From NCBI RefSeq assembly GCF_021390515.1, contig NZ_JAJUXI010000014.1, forward strand, positions 1-64,000: a stretch of 64,000 nucleotides of DNA, given 5' to 3'. This document shows positions 18,299-26,553 of this stretch, one piece after another (the stretch's first letter is position 1; each line of letters opens with the position of its first letter). A program made the position numbers and the translations under genes. The stretch is from Dyadobacter sp. CY326. Its GTDB lineage: Bacteria > Bacteroidota > Bacteroidia > Cytophagales > Spirosomataceae. The notes beneath the pieces are model-generated. The model did no database searches. It was not told the DNA's origin and saw nothing but the letters and a program-made list of their open reading frames with translations.

Positions 18299-18413
18299 CC
18301 CCCAACCCCCTGGGAGGGGGCTTCTTGGCAGATATGAAAAGAGGACTTGGCTATGAGCCAAGTCCTCTTTTCATACGCCAGAAACAAAAGCCCCCTACCA
18401 GGGGGTTTGGGGG
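18299..18413. repeat. 115-bp nested inverted repeat between convergent genes
   Basis: The outer arms (18299-18323 and 18388-18413) are C/G-rich and complementary apart from one extra base and one mismatch. Inside lies a perfect 20-bp stem (18333-18352 with 18356-18375) with an ATG loop. It begins one base after one stop codon and ends six bases before the other gene's stop. It can act as a bidirectional terminator. The outer sequence resembles C-run/G-run intergenic hairpins that recur in Bacteroidota genomes, so it may be a mobile or dispersed palindromic element. Confidence 0.85.
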
Positions 18414-18419
18414 CAAAGC

Positions 18420-19109
18420 TCACATCCCCAAATAACTCAAAAACTCCTTCTTGGTAACCTCTTCCAGAAACTTACCGCCGTAAAATGCAGTCACGGTTGA
18501 ACTGCCTGAATCGCGGATTCCTCTGGATTGCACGCACATGTGCTGGGCATCGATCACGACTGCCACGTCTTCGGTTTGTAAAGCCTCTTTCAACTCATTG
18601 GCGATCTGAACGGTCAGCCTTTCCTGAACCTGGGGGCGTTTTGAGAAATATTCTACAATGCGGTTTAATTTAGACAAACCAATCACCTTCCCGCTAGAAA
18701 TATACGCAACGTGCGCTTTGCCGTAAATGGGCACAAAATGGTGTTCGCAGTTGGAGAACACGGAAATGTCTTTCTCGACCAGCATCTGGTCGTATTTGTA
18801 TTTATTTTCAAAAAGCGTAATCGCTGGCTTGTTCTTGGGATCAAGGCCGCTAAAAACCTCTGTAATGTACATTTTCGCGACACGCTTGGGTGTGCCTTTG
18901 AGGCTGTCATCGGTCAAATCCAGACCCATGATTTCCATAATGTGACGGAAATGCTTTTCAATCAACTCAATTTTAAGATCGTCGTCCATTGCGAAAGCAT
19001 CTGCACGCATAGGCGTTTCGATCGAAGAAAATACATGATCGTTTCCAATTTCCTCAACCTCAACCATTTCAGTCGACTGGATATTCGACAAAGTTCCGTT
19101 CTGTTTCAT
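18420..19109 (-). CDS. folE: GTP cyclohydrolase I
   Basis: The 229-residue protein converts GTP to dihydroneopterin triphosphate, the first step of folate and pterin synthesis. The zinc ligands are the Cys and His of SNCEHHFVP and the Cys of HMCVQSRG. KVIGLSKLNRIVEYFSKRPQ and QERLT are standard active-site segments. The first 40 residues are a variable extension. The ATG lies within the upstream queD gene: the two overlap by 41 bases in different frames, pointing to translational coupling. Later ATGs (residues 15 and 34) are possible alternative starts. Confidence 0.95.
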   Translation of the reverse strand: MKQNGTLSNIQSTEMVEVEEIGNDHVFSSIETPMRADAFAMDDDLKIELIEKHFRHIMEIMGLDLTDDSLKGTPKRVAKMYITEVFSGLDPKNKPAITLFENKYKYDQMLVEKDISVFSNCEHHFVPIYGKAHVAYISSGKVIGLSKLNRIVEYFSKRPQVQERLTVQIANELKEALQTEDVAVVIDAQHMCVQSRGIRDSGSSTVTAFYGGKFLEEVTKKEFLSYLGM

Positions 19110-19485
19110 ATAATCTGACTTTCAGGTCAAGCCCTGAATCAATTTTAGGTCTCAATATTGAATAAATAACGATCGCGATATTTTCCGCGGAGGGATTTAG
19201 GGAAAGGAATTCCGGCACATCCAGATTCAGGTTTTTATGATCAAAACGATCCAGCACAAATTCCTTTAAAACAGAACTTAACACCTTCATATCCAACACA
19301 TAACCAGTTTCCGGATCGACTTCACCCGTCACCTGCACAATCAGTTCGTAATTGTGCCCGTGAAAGTTGGGATTGTTGCACTTGCCGAAGATGGTTTCAT
19401 TTTTTTCCGCCGACCACTCCGGATTGTGCAGACGATGCGCCGCATTAAAATGTTCCTTTCGGAACACCGCCACTTTTTGAGCCAT
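19069..19485 (-). CDS. queD: 6-carboxytetrahydropterin synthase / 6-pyruvoyl-tetrahydropterin synthase family
   Basis: The 138-residue protein has zinc-binding HFNAAH and HGHNYE histidines and the catalytic cysteine in FGKCNNPNFHGH, the C-x3-N/x-H-G-H arrangement of QueD rather than short PTPS-III. QueD uses the folE product to make 6-carboxytetrahydropterin for queuosine; PTPS relatives make biopterin precursors. Overlap with folE agrees with consecutive steps. No queC or queE lies in this window. Confidence 0.9.
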   Translation of the reverse strand: MAQKVAVFRKEHFNAAHRLHNPEWSAEKNETIFGKCNNPNFHGHNYELIVQVTGEVDPETGYVLDMKVLSSVLKEFVLDRFDHKNLNLDVPEFLSLNPSAENIAIVIYSILRPKIDSGLDLKVRLYETERNFVEYPVD

Positions 19486-19786
19486 ATTTTAAATTTCTAA
19501 TTAAAACTTTTGCTTTAAATGTCGTTACAAAGTATGTGCCCAACACACTTAAAGCCTTCGAGCCAGGACGCAATGCTCGACTGAAGTTGCCTGTTTGGGG
19601 TTAACGCTTTCAAAATCCAATTTGTTCAATCTTCTCAATTTTCATCTACACGTTTCTGGAATACTGTGTTTTTTAGTTAATAAAAAAAATTATAAAATAT
19701 GGTTATTGCGTGTAAATTGCGATCTTGAAAAGCCTAGTGCCTCACGACTGTCCTAATCCTTATTTAACATTTAATTGCCGCGCTTC
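19486..19786. other. Intergenic region, 301 bp
   Basis: This separates two divergent genes (queD and the GH109-like gene). It is AT-rich toward the right, with an A-run near 19683-19690. I see no complete TTG-N19-TAnnTTTG promoter on either strand, no stable hairpin and no plausible small gene. Confidence 0.6.
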
Positions 19787-21139
19787 ATGAACAGACGCGA
19801 TTTTATTCAGAAAGCAGCGATGGCCGGACCCGCGATGGGAATCGTGCCCACATTGTATTCGGGAGAAGAAAGAGTTGCCGACAAAGTGCGGCTTGGTTTC
19901 ATCGGCGTCGGACTTCGCGGTCGCAGTCATTTGGAGCAGGCGCTGTTCAGGCAGGATGTTGAAGTGAATGCAATTTGTGACATTGATCCTGCGGCCATAA
20001 ACGCATCTCTCGACAAAATCAAGAAAGCAGGCAGAAAAGCGCCCGCTGTTTATGGCAAAGGGGATGAGGATTTTCTGAATCTGGTTAAACGCGACGATCT
20101 GGACGGCATATTGATTGCCACGCCCTGGCAATGGCACGTTCCCATGACGTTGGCTGCAATGCGTGCTGGCAAATATGCGGCGGTTGAAGTCTCAGCAACG
20201 GTGACATTGCAGGAATCCTGGGATCTGGTGGACACATTTGAAAAAACCGGGTCACATTGCATGATTCTGGAAAACGTGTGTTACCGCAGGGATGTGATGG
20301 CGATTTTAAGAATGGTGCGCGAAGGCATGTTCGGTGAAATGACTTACGCACATTGCGGTTACCAGCACGATTTGCGCGCAATTAAGCTGAATAATGGCAA
20401 AAGCGACGGAGGAGTCGGCGTTGAGTTTGGTGAAAAGGGTTATTCCGAAGCAAAATGGCGCACCCAGCATTCAGTGGACCGAAATGGTGACATTTATCCA
20501 ACCCACGGACTGGGCCCGGTTGCACATTGGCTGGACATTAACCGCGGAAATGCATTTTCCTATCTAACTTCAACATCCACGAAATCAAGAGGTTTACACA
20601 AATACATCGTCGATCACGGCAGCAAAGACCACCCGAATGCGAAGGTAAATTTCAAGTTGGGTGACATTGTAACAACTGTAATTCAATGTCATAATGGTGA
20701 AAACATCGTTTTAATCCATGATACAAATTCTCCCCGCCCCTACTCGCTCGCATTCCGTGCACAGGGAACGAACGGGATCTGGATGAACGACGGCGACAGC
20801 ATTTATATAGAAGGCGTTTCGCCGAAGGAACACACCGCAGAGCCTGACAAGGCATATTTACAAAAGTATGACCATCCCCTTTGGAAAAAGCAAGCCAAGG
20901 AAGCGGAAAGCGCAGGACATGGCGGCATCGATTATTTTGTGTTGAGAGGTTTTATTGAATCAATTAAAAGAAAAACCGCACCGCCCATTGACGTGTACGA
21001 CGCCGCCACATGGAGCGCGATCAGCCCGTTATCCGAGCAATCCATTGCAAAGGGCAGCGCACCCATTGAAATTCCGGATTTCACAAGAGGAAAATGGAAA
21101 ACCAACAAGCGCATATTCGGTCGCAATGACGAATATTAA
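19787..21139 (+). CDS. Gfo/Idh/MocA oxidoreductase fold, GH109-like glycosidase
   Basis: The ATG at 19787 yields 450 residues starting with a twin-arginine leader (MNRRDFIQKAAMAG). An upstream TTG is in frame but would displace the leader. The Rossmann motif VRLGFIGVGLRGRSH binds NAD. ENVCYRRDVMAILRMVREGM and NGDIYPTHGLGPVAHWLDIN match the signature regions of family GH109, which removes terminal alpha-N-acetylgalactosamine by an NAD-dependent elimination mechanism. The fold alone would also allow a dehydrogenase. Downstream are a sugar permease and a GHMP sugar kinase, which fits liberation, uptake and phosphorylation of a sugar. Confidence 0.82.
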   Translation: MNRRDFIQKAAMAGPAMGIVPTLYSGEERVADKVRLGFIGVGLRGRSHLEQALFRQDVEVNAICDIDPAAINASLDKIKKAGRKAPAVYGKGDEDFLNLVKRDDLDGILIATPWQWHVPMTLAAMRAGKYAAVEVSATVTLQESWDLVDTFEKTGSHCMILENVCYRRDVMAILRMVREGMFGEMTYAHCGYQHDLRAIKLNNGKSDGGVGVEFGEKGYSEAKWRTQHSVDRNGDIYPTHGLGPVAHWLDINRGNAFSYLTSTSTKSRGLHKYIVDHGSKDHPNAKVNFKLGDIVTTVIQCHNGENIVLIHDTNSPRPYSLAFRAQGTNGIWMNDGDSIYIEGVSPKEHTAEPDKAYLQKYDHPLWKKQAKEAESAGHGGIDYFVLRGFIESIKRKTAPPIDVYDAATWSAISPLSEQSIAKGSAPIEIPDFTRGKWKTNKRIFGRNDEY

Positions 21140-21193
21140 CATTCAAAAACATTTTTAACCTATAATAACCCTGACCAATTAATTTCAACCTAA

Positions 21194-22417
21194 ATGGATA
21201 ACAAAAAAAGCTACCTAGGCCCTCTCTTTATTATCGGCGTACTATTTTTCGTGATGGGGTTCATTACATGGGTGAACGGGACGCTGATAACCTTTTTCAA
21301 AAAAGCATTTTCCCTTGATAACACCAGTTCTTACCTGGTAACATTCGCCTTTTTCATTTCCTACACGATCATGGCGATCCCCTGTTCTTATGTTGTCAAA
21401 AAGACAGGTTTTAAAAACGGAATGTCACTGGCTTTGCTTGTCATGGCCGCCGGAACATTGATATTCATTCCTGCCGCTGAAATGGCTTCCTATCCCGTGT
21501 TCTTGGTTGGATTATTCACAATCGGAATCGGATTGACGGTTTTGCAAACGGCTTCAAATCCTTATGCAACATTGCTTGGGCCGCGCGAAAGTGCTGCGCA
21601 GCGCATCAGCATCATGGGCATCGCGAACAAGGGAGCCGGGATTATCAGCCAGATCATCATTGGGAAATTATTGCTTGCGGGCGCGACATCTTCCATGGAT
21701 CCAAAGGAAGAGCTCGATAAAGTGGTTGTCCCTTACCTGATCCTGACCGGCGTTTTGGTTGTGCTCGCCATCATCATCCGTCTTTCAAAAGGCTTGGTTG
21801 AAGTAAGCGAAGATGAAGACGAACCGTCTGCAATCAATTCAGTTACAGTTCAAAAAACTTCTGTTTTTCAATATCCGAATCTTGTTTTAGGTGTGCTGGC
21901 ATTGTTTTGCTATGTAGGCGTGGAAGTGATCGCAGCCGACACAATCATCAATTACGGCGTGTCTTTGGGTATTCCGGAGGATGAGGCAAGGGTTTTTGGC
22001 GCTTACACATTGGGCGGAATGATGTTTGGTTACGTGCTCGGCATCGTGCTGATTCCAAAATTTGTTTCACAACAGGCCTACATGATCTTCTCTGCCGTGC
22101 TTGGCGTTGCCGTAACTGTTGCCGCAATTCTGACGACCGGCTTCACGTCGGTTATGTGCATTGCAGTTTTAGGTTTTGCCAATGCGGTGATCTGGCCGGC
22201 ATTGTGGCCGTTGGCACTTAGCGGTCTGGGTAGATTTACAAAGATCGCATCCGCATTATTAGTAATGGGGATTTCCGGAGGCGCTGTTTTGCCATTGATT
22301 TATGGAGGCATTGCGGATTCCATCGGAAGCACACAACAGGCCTACTGGATCCTGGTTCCATTGTATTTATTTATCCTTTATTTCGGCCTCGTTGGTCATA
22401 AAAAGAAAAGCTGGTAG
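21194..22417 (+). CDS. Sugar:proton symporter, FHS family MFS permease
   Basis: This 407-residue protein has about twelve membrane helices. FFVMGFITWVNGTLITFFK is the N-terminal helix typical of the fucose/glucose/galactose (FHS) permeases, including NagP-type transporters. QTASNPYATLLGPRESAAQRIS is the characteristic helix-4/5 segment with the conserved Asn-Pro and Arg. It follows the GH109-like gene by 54 bases and precedes the kinase by three bases. Likely imports the monosaccharide that the upstream enzyme releases. Confidence 0.88.
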   Translation: MDNKKSYLGPLFIIGVLFFVMGFITWVNGTLITFFKKAFSLDNTSSYLVTFAFFISYTIMAIPCSYVVKKTGFKNGMSLALLVMAAGTLIFIPAAEMASYPVFLVGLFTIGIGLTVLQTASNPYATLLGPRESAAQRISIMGIANKGAGIISQIIIGKLLLAGATSSMDPKEELDKVVVPYLILTGVLVVLAIIIRLSKGLVEVSEDEDEPSAINSVTVQKTSVFQYPNLVLGVLALFCYVGVEVIAADTIINYGVSLGIPEDEARVFGAYTLGGMMFGYVLGIVLIPKFVSQQAYMIFSAVLGVAVTVAAILTTGFTSVMCIAVLGFANAVIWPALWPLALSGLGRFTKIASALLVMGISGGAVLPLIYGGIADSIGSTQQAYWILVPLYLFILYFGLVGHKKKSW

Positions 22418-22420
22418 TTC

Positions 22421-23503
22421 ATGAAGATCTCGACCCCGGGCCGTATTTGTTTTTTTGGTGAACATCAGGATTATCTTGGATTACCTGTCATTGCAGCAGC
22501 CATTTCACGCAGGATCAGCATTGACGGCGGCTTCCGCAATGATGACAAGATCGTCCTTCACCTGCCCGATTTGGGTCAGAAGGAAGAATTTTCTTTAAAT
22601 GACACATTTCCATATGTTGTGCAGCGGGATTATTTCCGCAGCACAATCAATGTTTTGAAGCGAAAAGGTTTAATGTTTTCAAAAGGTTTTGAATGCGTCA
22701 TCCACGGAAACATTCCCATTAATTCGGGCACTTCCAGTTCATCCGCGCTCATTGTTTCCTGGGCTCATTTTTTGGATAAAATGAGCGATAATCCGGTCGG
22801 GTTTTCGCAAAAAGAACTGGGTGAGACCGCTAATGCGGCCGAAGTGCTGGAATTTGGCGAGCCCGGCGGCATGATGGACCATTATTCGACGGCAATTGGC
22901 AATGTGATTTACCTGGAATCCACTCCGGCCATTCATGTGGAGGCGCTTACGCCAACATTGGGGACATTCGTGCTCGGCGATTCTTTGGAAGCAAAAGACA
23001 CATTGGGAATTCTGGCGCGCTGCCGTTACGGAATGGAAGATGTGATTAGAAAAGTAACTGCTTTTGATCCTGGCTTCTCCATTTTTACAACGCCTTACGA
23101 ACAATTTGAAGATTACAAAAATCTACTGACAGCAGACGAACTTAGCTTGTTAAAAGCCAATCTGGAAGATCGTGACATTCTTATTGAAGGTAAAGCATTG
23201 TTAACGCAGAGCATCAATAGTCCTGTTAATGAGGCGCTTGACAAGCATTTTGGCAACCTGCTTTATAAACATTACAAAAATCTCCGCGATCACAAAAGAA
23301 CTTCAACACCCAAAATCGAACGCATGATGAATGCCGCATTGTCGGCAGGTGCATTGGGCGGGAAAATCAATGGCTCAGGCGGTGGCGGCTGCATGTTTGT
23401 ATACGCGCCGACGAGGGCGGAAGAAGTCGCAAAAGCCATTGAAAAAGAAGGAGGCAAAAGCTATATCATCACCGTAGACTCAGGCACAAGGATCGAAAAC
23501 TGA
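22421..23503 (+). CDS. GHMP family sugar kinase (galactokinase-like)
   Basis: The 360-residue protein has the three GHMP motifs. GRICFFGEHQDYLG near residue 7 corresponds to the galactokinase signature GRVNLIGEHTDY. NIPINSGTSSSSAL (about 92-105) is the ATP phosphate loop. KINGSGGGGCMFVYA (about 307-321) is the C-terminal motif. FGEPGGMMDHY carries the conserved base Asp. Starting three bases after the permease stop, it is certainly in the same operon. It may phosphorylate GalNAc, galactose or another hexose at C1; the strict galactokinase signature is altered, so I leave the substrate open. Confidence 0.85.
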   Translation: MKISTPGRICFFGEHQDYLGLPVIAAAISRRISIDGGFRNDDKIVLHLPDLGQKEEFSLNDTFPYVVQRDYFRSTINVLKRKGLMFSKGFECVIHGNIPINSGTSSSSALIVSWAHFLDKMSDNPVGFSQKELGETANAAEVLEFGEPGGMMDHYSTAIGNVIYLESTPAIHVEALTPTLGTFVLGDSLEAKDTLGILARCRYGMEDVIRKVTAFDPGFSIFTTPYEQFEDYKNLLTADELSLLKANLEDRDILIEGKALLTQSINSPVNEALDKHFGNLLYKHYKNLRDHKRTSTPKIERMMNAALSAGALGGKINGSGGGGCMFVYAPTRAEEVAKAIEKEGGKSYIITVDSGTRIEN

Positions 23504-23576
23504 TCCGCGAAAATGCACGAATGTAATTCCGATTCTGTTTTACTTTTAAGACCTTTGCCAAATTAATGACGACTCC

Positions 23577-25586
23577 ATGGCAGTAATAACAGCTTCTGAA
23601 AAAACAACAAACCTTTACTGTCCTTCTCTGACAGCATACGAAAGACGCAAAACCATCACAATCAATATCGGAGATCTCCCCATGGGCTCTGACTACCCGA
23701 TTCGCGTTCAGTCGATGACGACGGTGGATACGATGGATACACAAGGCTCTATTGATGAGGTGATTAGAATGGTGGATTCGGGATGTGAGTATGTTCGCAT
23801 CACCGCGCCGAGTGTCAAGGAAGCCCAAAATCTTGAAAATATCAGAAACGGTTTGCGAAAGCTCGGAATCAATGTTCCACTGATTGCAGACATACATTTT
23901 ACGCCTAACGCAGCAGAATTAGCCGCTAGGATTGTCGAAAAAGTCCGGATTAATCCTGGAAATTATGCCGATCGCAAGCGCTTTGAAGTGATTGATTATA
24001 CAGATGCTTCTTATGCCGCCGAACTGGAACGGATTCGTGAAAAATTCATCCCGTTGGTGCGCATATGCAAGGAATATGGCACTGCCATGCGTATTGGAAC
24101 CAACCACGGCTCGCTTTCGGACCGGATTTTAAGCCGTTATGGCGACACGCCCCTCGGGATGGTCGAATCTGCATTGGAGTTTCTCCGAATTTGCGAGGAA
24201 TTTAATTATTTCAACATTGCCCTCTCGATGAAATCCAGCAACACGCAGGTGATGGTAGAAGCCTATCGCTTGCTCGTGCAGCGTCTCGATGAAGGAGGAT
24301 TGAAACCCTATCCGCTGCATTTGGGCGTAACGGAAGCAGGCGAAGCGGAAGACGGCAGAATTAAATCGGCGGTCGGGATCGGCACATTGCTGGAAGACGG
24401 TCTGGGTGACACAGTGCGGGTTTCGCTGACAGAAGCGCCTGAGAAAGAAGCACCTGTGGCACGCGCGCTAATCCAGCGCTATACGAATCGCGTGCCGCAC
24501 AACCACATTGAACCGGTTGAGATTTGTCCCATTAATCCCTTTCAATACACAAAACGCGACACGAATGAGGTCTATAACATTGGCCATTTGAATGTGCCCC
24601 GGGTCATCGCCGATTATTCCAGCATTGAAGTCACACAACTGGACGATTTGAAAAGCATCGGTCATTTTTTCCTTCCCGTGCCGGACAAATGGGCCATGAA
24701 TGACCAGGGAGCTGATTTTATTTATTCAGGGAAAAAAGCGATTCCATTCATGCTGCCCAATGGATTAAGGGAGATTTTGGATTATGAACAATGGCTAACA
24801 AATCGCAACCGCGTCAACAAGTTTCCGGTTCTGAGCGTATCGCACTGGATATCGACTGAAAAAAGTGAAGTCTCCAGCATATTGAATTTCATAAAAGGCA
24901 CCATTCACGAGCTGGATGATGCATTTTTAGCAAGCATTCGCAACGAAAGCAACATTGTGCTTTTATTGCATACAGACAACAGCCACGCGATGCCCGAGAT
25001 GCGGCGGTTCTTCTACAAGTTGGTCGAGAAAGGCATTAAGCTGCCGGTAATCATTGAGAGCACCTACGGGTCTGGTCTTGGTGATGCGCTAACATTGTAT
25101 TCGGCAACGGATATTGGCGGATTATTGATTGATGGCTTCGGCGACGGCATACTTTTAAAACCAGCGTTTCCGGAAGCAGCAAGTGCGGCAGAAAAAATAA
25201 AGTCGGCGGCCGCGTTCAACAGCATTGGTTTCGGGATTTTGCAGGCGGCGAGAACGAGAATGTCGAAAACGGAATATATTTCCTGTCCTTCGTGCGGGAG
25301 AACACTTTTTGACTTGCAGGAAACCACCGCAATGATCCGCAAACACACCGAACATTTAAAAGGCGTGAAAATCGGCATTATGGGCTGCATTGTGAACGGC
25401 CCTGGCGAGATGGCGGATGCGGATTATGGATATGTGGGCATGGGGAAAGATAAAATTGCTTTGTATCGTGGTCAGGAAGTTATAAAAAGGTCAGTCACTG
25501 CTGCAAAAGCTGTCGACGAGCTGATTGAATTGATTCGTGAAGATGGCCGGTGGATAGAGCCGGAGGAAAGAGAGATTTTGGTGTAG
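23577..25586 (+). CDS. ispG: 4-hydroxy-3-methylbut-2-enyl diphosphate synthase, long form
   Basis: At 669 residues this is the long IspG found in Bacteroidota, Chlamydiota and plants: an N-terminal TIM barrel (PIRVQSMTTVDTMDTQ, LIADIHFTPNAAELAA, GTNHGSLSDRI), a middle insert domain (about 290-540), and a C-terminal reductase-like domain with [4Fe-4S] ligands in YISCPSCGRT and MGCIVNGPGEMADADYGYVG. It makes HMBPP from MEcPP in the non-mevalonate isoprenoid pathway. It is set off from the preceding operon by about 70 bases and followed by a small membrane-protein gene. Confidence 0.95.
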   Translation: MAVITASEKTTNLYCPSLTAYERRKTITINIGDLPMGSDYPIRVQSMTTVDTMDTQGSIDEVIRMVDSGCEYVRITAPSVKEAQNLENIRNGLRKLGINVPLIADIHFTPNAAELAARIVEKVRINPGNYADRKRFEVIDYTDASYAAELERIREKFIPLVRICKEYGTAMRIGTNHGSLSDRILSRYGDTPLGMVESALEFLRICEEFNYFNIALSMKSSNTQVMVEAYRLLVQRLDEGGLKPYPLHLGVTEAGEAEDGRIKSAVGIGTLLEDGLGDTVRVSLTEAPEKEAPVARALIQRYTNRVPHNHIEPVEICPINPFQYTKRDTNEVYNIGHLNVPRVIADYSSIEVTQLDDLKSIGHFFLPVPDKWAMNDQGADFIYSGKKAIPFMLPNGLREILDYEQWLTNRNRVNKFPVLSVSHWISTEKSEVSSILNFIKGTIHELDDAFLASIRNESNIVLLLHTDNSHAMPEMRRFFYKLVEKGIKLPVIIESTYGSGLGDALTLYSATDIGGLLIDGFGDGILLKPAFPEAASAAEKIKSAAAFNSIGFGILQAARTRMSKTEYISCPSCGRTLFDLQETTAMIRKHTEHLKGVKIGIMGCIVNGPGEMADADYGYVGMGKDKIALYRGQEVIKRSVTAAKAVDELIELIREDGRWIEPEEREILV

Positions 25587-25621
25587 CAGGGTTGAATGCA
25601 GGGAAAAAATAATCAAAGGTT

Positions 25622-25801
25622 ATGAAAAGATATTTTCAATTGGGTGAAGTGTTCAATTACTTTATCCGGGTTTTTAAAAAGAGGGACCCCAATGCTCCCA
25701 ATTCATTTAATTTGCGCATGATGCATGGAATCAACCGCATTTCCATCGTCATGTTCCTTATTTGTCTAATCGTAATGATCGTAAGAGCACTGACAAGATG
25801 A
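25622..25801 (+). CDS. Small conserved-looking membrane protein, 59 residues
   Basis: ATG at 25622, stop TGA at 25799-25801. The soluble N-terminal half begins MKRYFQLGEVFNYFIRVFKK and contains the basic KKRDPNAP segment. A single membrane helix near the C-terminus (ISIVMFLICLIVMIVRAL) ends in a short basic tail. It resembles short Bacteroidota proteins I recall as DUF6728, an assignment I could not verify. Its stop overlaps the ATG of the MmcQ/YjbR gene (ATGA), so the two are translationally coupled. The reading frame supports a real gene: no stops, typical codon use and a coherent topology. Confidence 0.75.
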   Translation: MKRYFQLGEVFNYFIRVFKKRDPNAPNSFNLRMMHGINRISIVMFLICLIVMIVRALTR

Positions 25802-26151
25802 ACCTCGAATCGCTGCGTGAATATTGCTTGAAATTACCCGGTGTAACAGAAGAACTTCCATTTGGACCGGATACACTGGTGTTTAAAGTTAAAGGAAAAG
25901 TTTTTTTGCTAACACCAATGGACACGGCCTCGCATCAATTCAATGCGAAATGCGATCCCGGAAAGGCAGAAGAGTTAAGAGAAAAATATCCGGACGTAAA
26001 GCCCGGATATCATATGAATAAGAAGCATTGGAACACGGTTCACGTAACGGGAAGCATTCCAAGTGAAACCTTGTTTGGCTGGGTAAAAGACTCTTACGAT
26101 TTGATTGTGAAGAGCTTACCTAAAAAAGATCAGGCAGAGTTGGAAAAATAA
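25798..26151 (+). CDS. MmcQ/YjbR family protein
   Basis: The ATG at 25798 gives 117 residues (MNLESLREYCLKLPGVTEELP). A TTG at 25762 would extend it, but the overlap with the upstream small protein decides the start. YjbR-fold features are GVTEELPFGPDTLVFKVKGK near the start, KCDPGKAEELREKYPDVKPGYHMNKKHW in the middle and a C-terminal helix with SYDLIVKSLPKK. The family binds DNA in one characterised case, but the general role is unknown. It ends two bases from the convergent gldC. Confidence 0.85.
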   Translation: MNLESLREYCLKLPGVTEELPFGPDTLVFKVKGKVFLLTPMDTASHQFNAKCDPGKAEELREKYPDVKPGYHMNKKHWNTVHVTGSIPSETLFGWVKDSYDLIVKSLPKKDQAELEK

Positions 26152-26153
26152 GG

Positions 26154-26495
26154 CTATTTCGCCGCCTTCATTTCCTCGTCCAATTTTTTACTTAGCGTTT
26201 CGCAAACGCCTTCGATGGCGTCTGCCATTACACTGTCATTTGTTGCAGTAAGCAGCGTGTCGGCAATGCCGCTCATAAGCTCAATGTAGAAGCGTTTCAT
26301 TTCAAAAACCTCCATATCCTTTGTCCAAAGGTCAATTTTCAATGTGCCTCTGTGATAATGATCCCACACGCCAATTGCAATCGCGCGGGTGTCATTAATG
26401 CCTTCATTGGGATTGTCAGTGGCATTCCAAAAGATCTTCTCAGGTATGTTCTTGTCGTCTAATTCAACGGTAAAATGTATTTCCGATTTTTTCAT
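26154..26495 (-). CDS. gldC: Gliding motility protein GldC
   Basis: The 113-residue protein has the GldC signature ELDDKNIPEKIFWNATDNPN, followed by WDHYHRGTLKIDLWTKDM and EMKRFYIELMSGIADTL. GldC is a small cytoplasmic protein found with gliding and T9SS machinery in Bacteroidota; its loss impairs but does not abolish gliding in model species. No other gld gene is near. Its presence agrees with the T9SS cargo at the start of this window. Confidence 0.88.
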   Translation of the reverse strand: MKKSEIHFTVELDDKNIPEKIFWNATDNPNEGINDTRAIAIGVWDHYHRGTLKIDLWTKDMEVFEMKRFYIELMSGIADTLLTATNDSVMADAIEGVCETLSKKLDEEMKAAK

Positions 26496-26514
26496 AAAGG
26501 TGTTAATATTTAGA

Positions 26515-26522
26515 CAAAAGTA
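26515..26522 (-). promoter_or_regulatory. -7 element (TACTTTTG) for gldC
   Basis: An exact TAnnTTTG match on the minus strand, 19 bases upstream of the gldC ATG. No TTG stands at the right spacing, so support is partial. Confidence 0.4.
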
Positions 26523-26553
26523 ACCATTTGAAGAAACTTATAGTTCTAAAAGA

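Noticed and set aside
18299..18413. Insertion sequence remnant
   Set aside because: Only inverted repeats are present: no transposase fragment and no target duplication visible.
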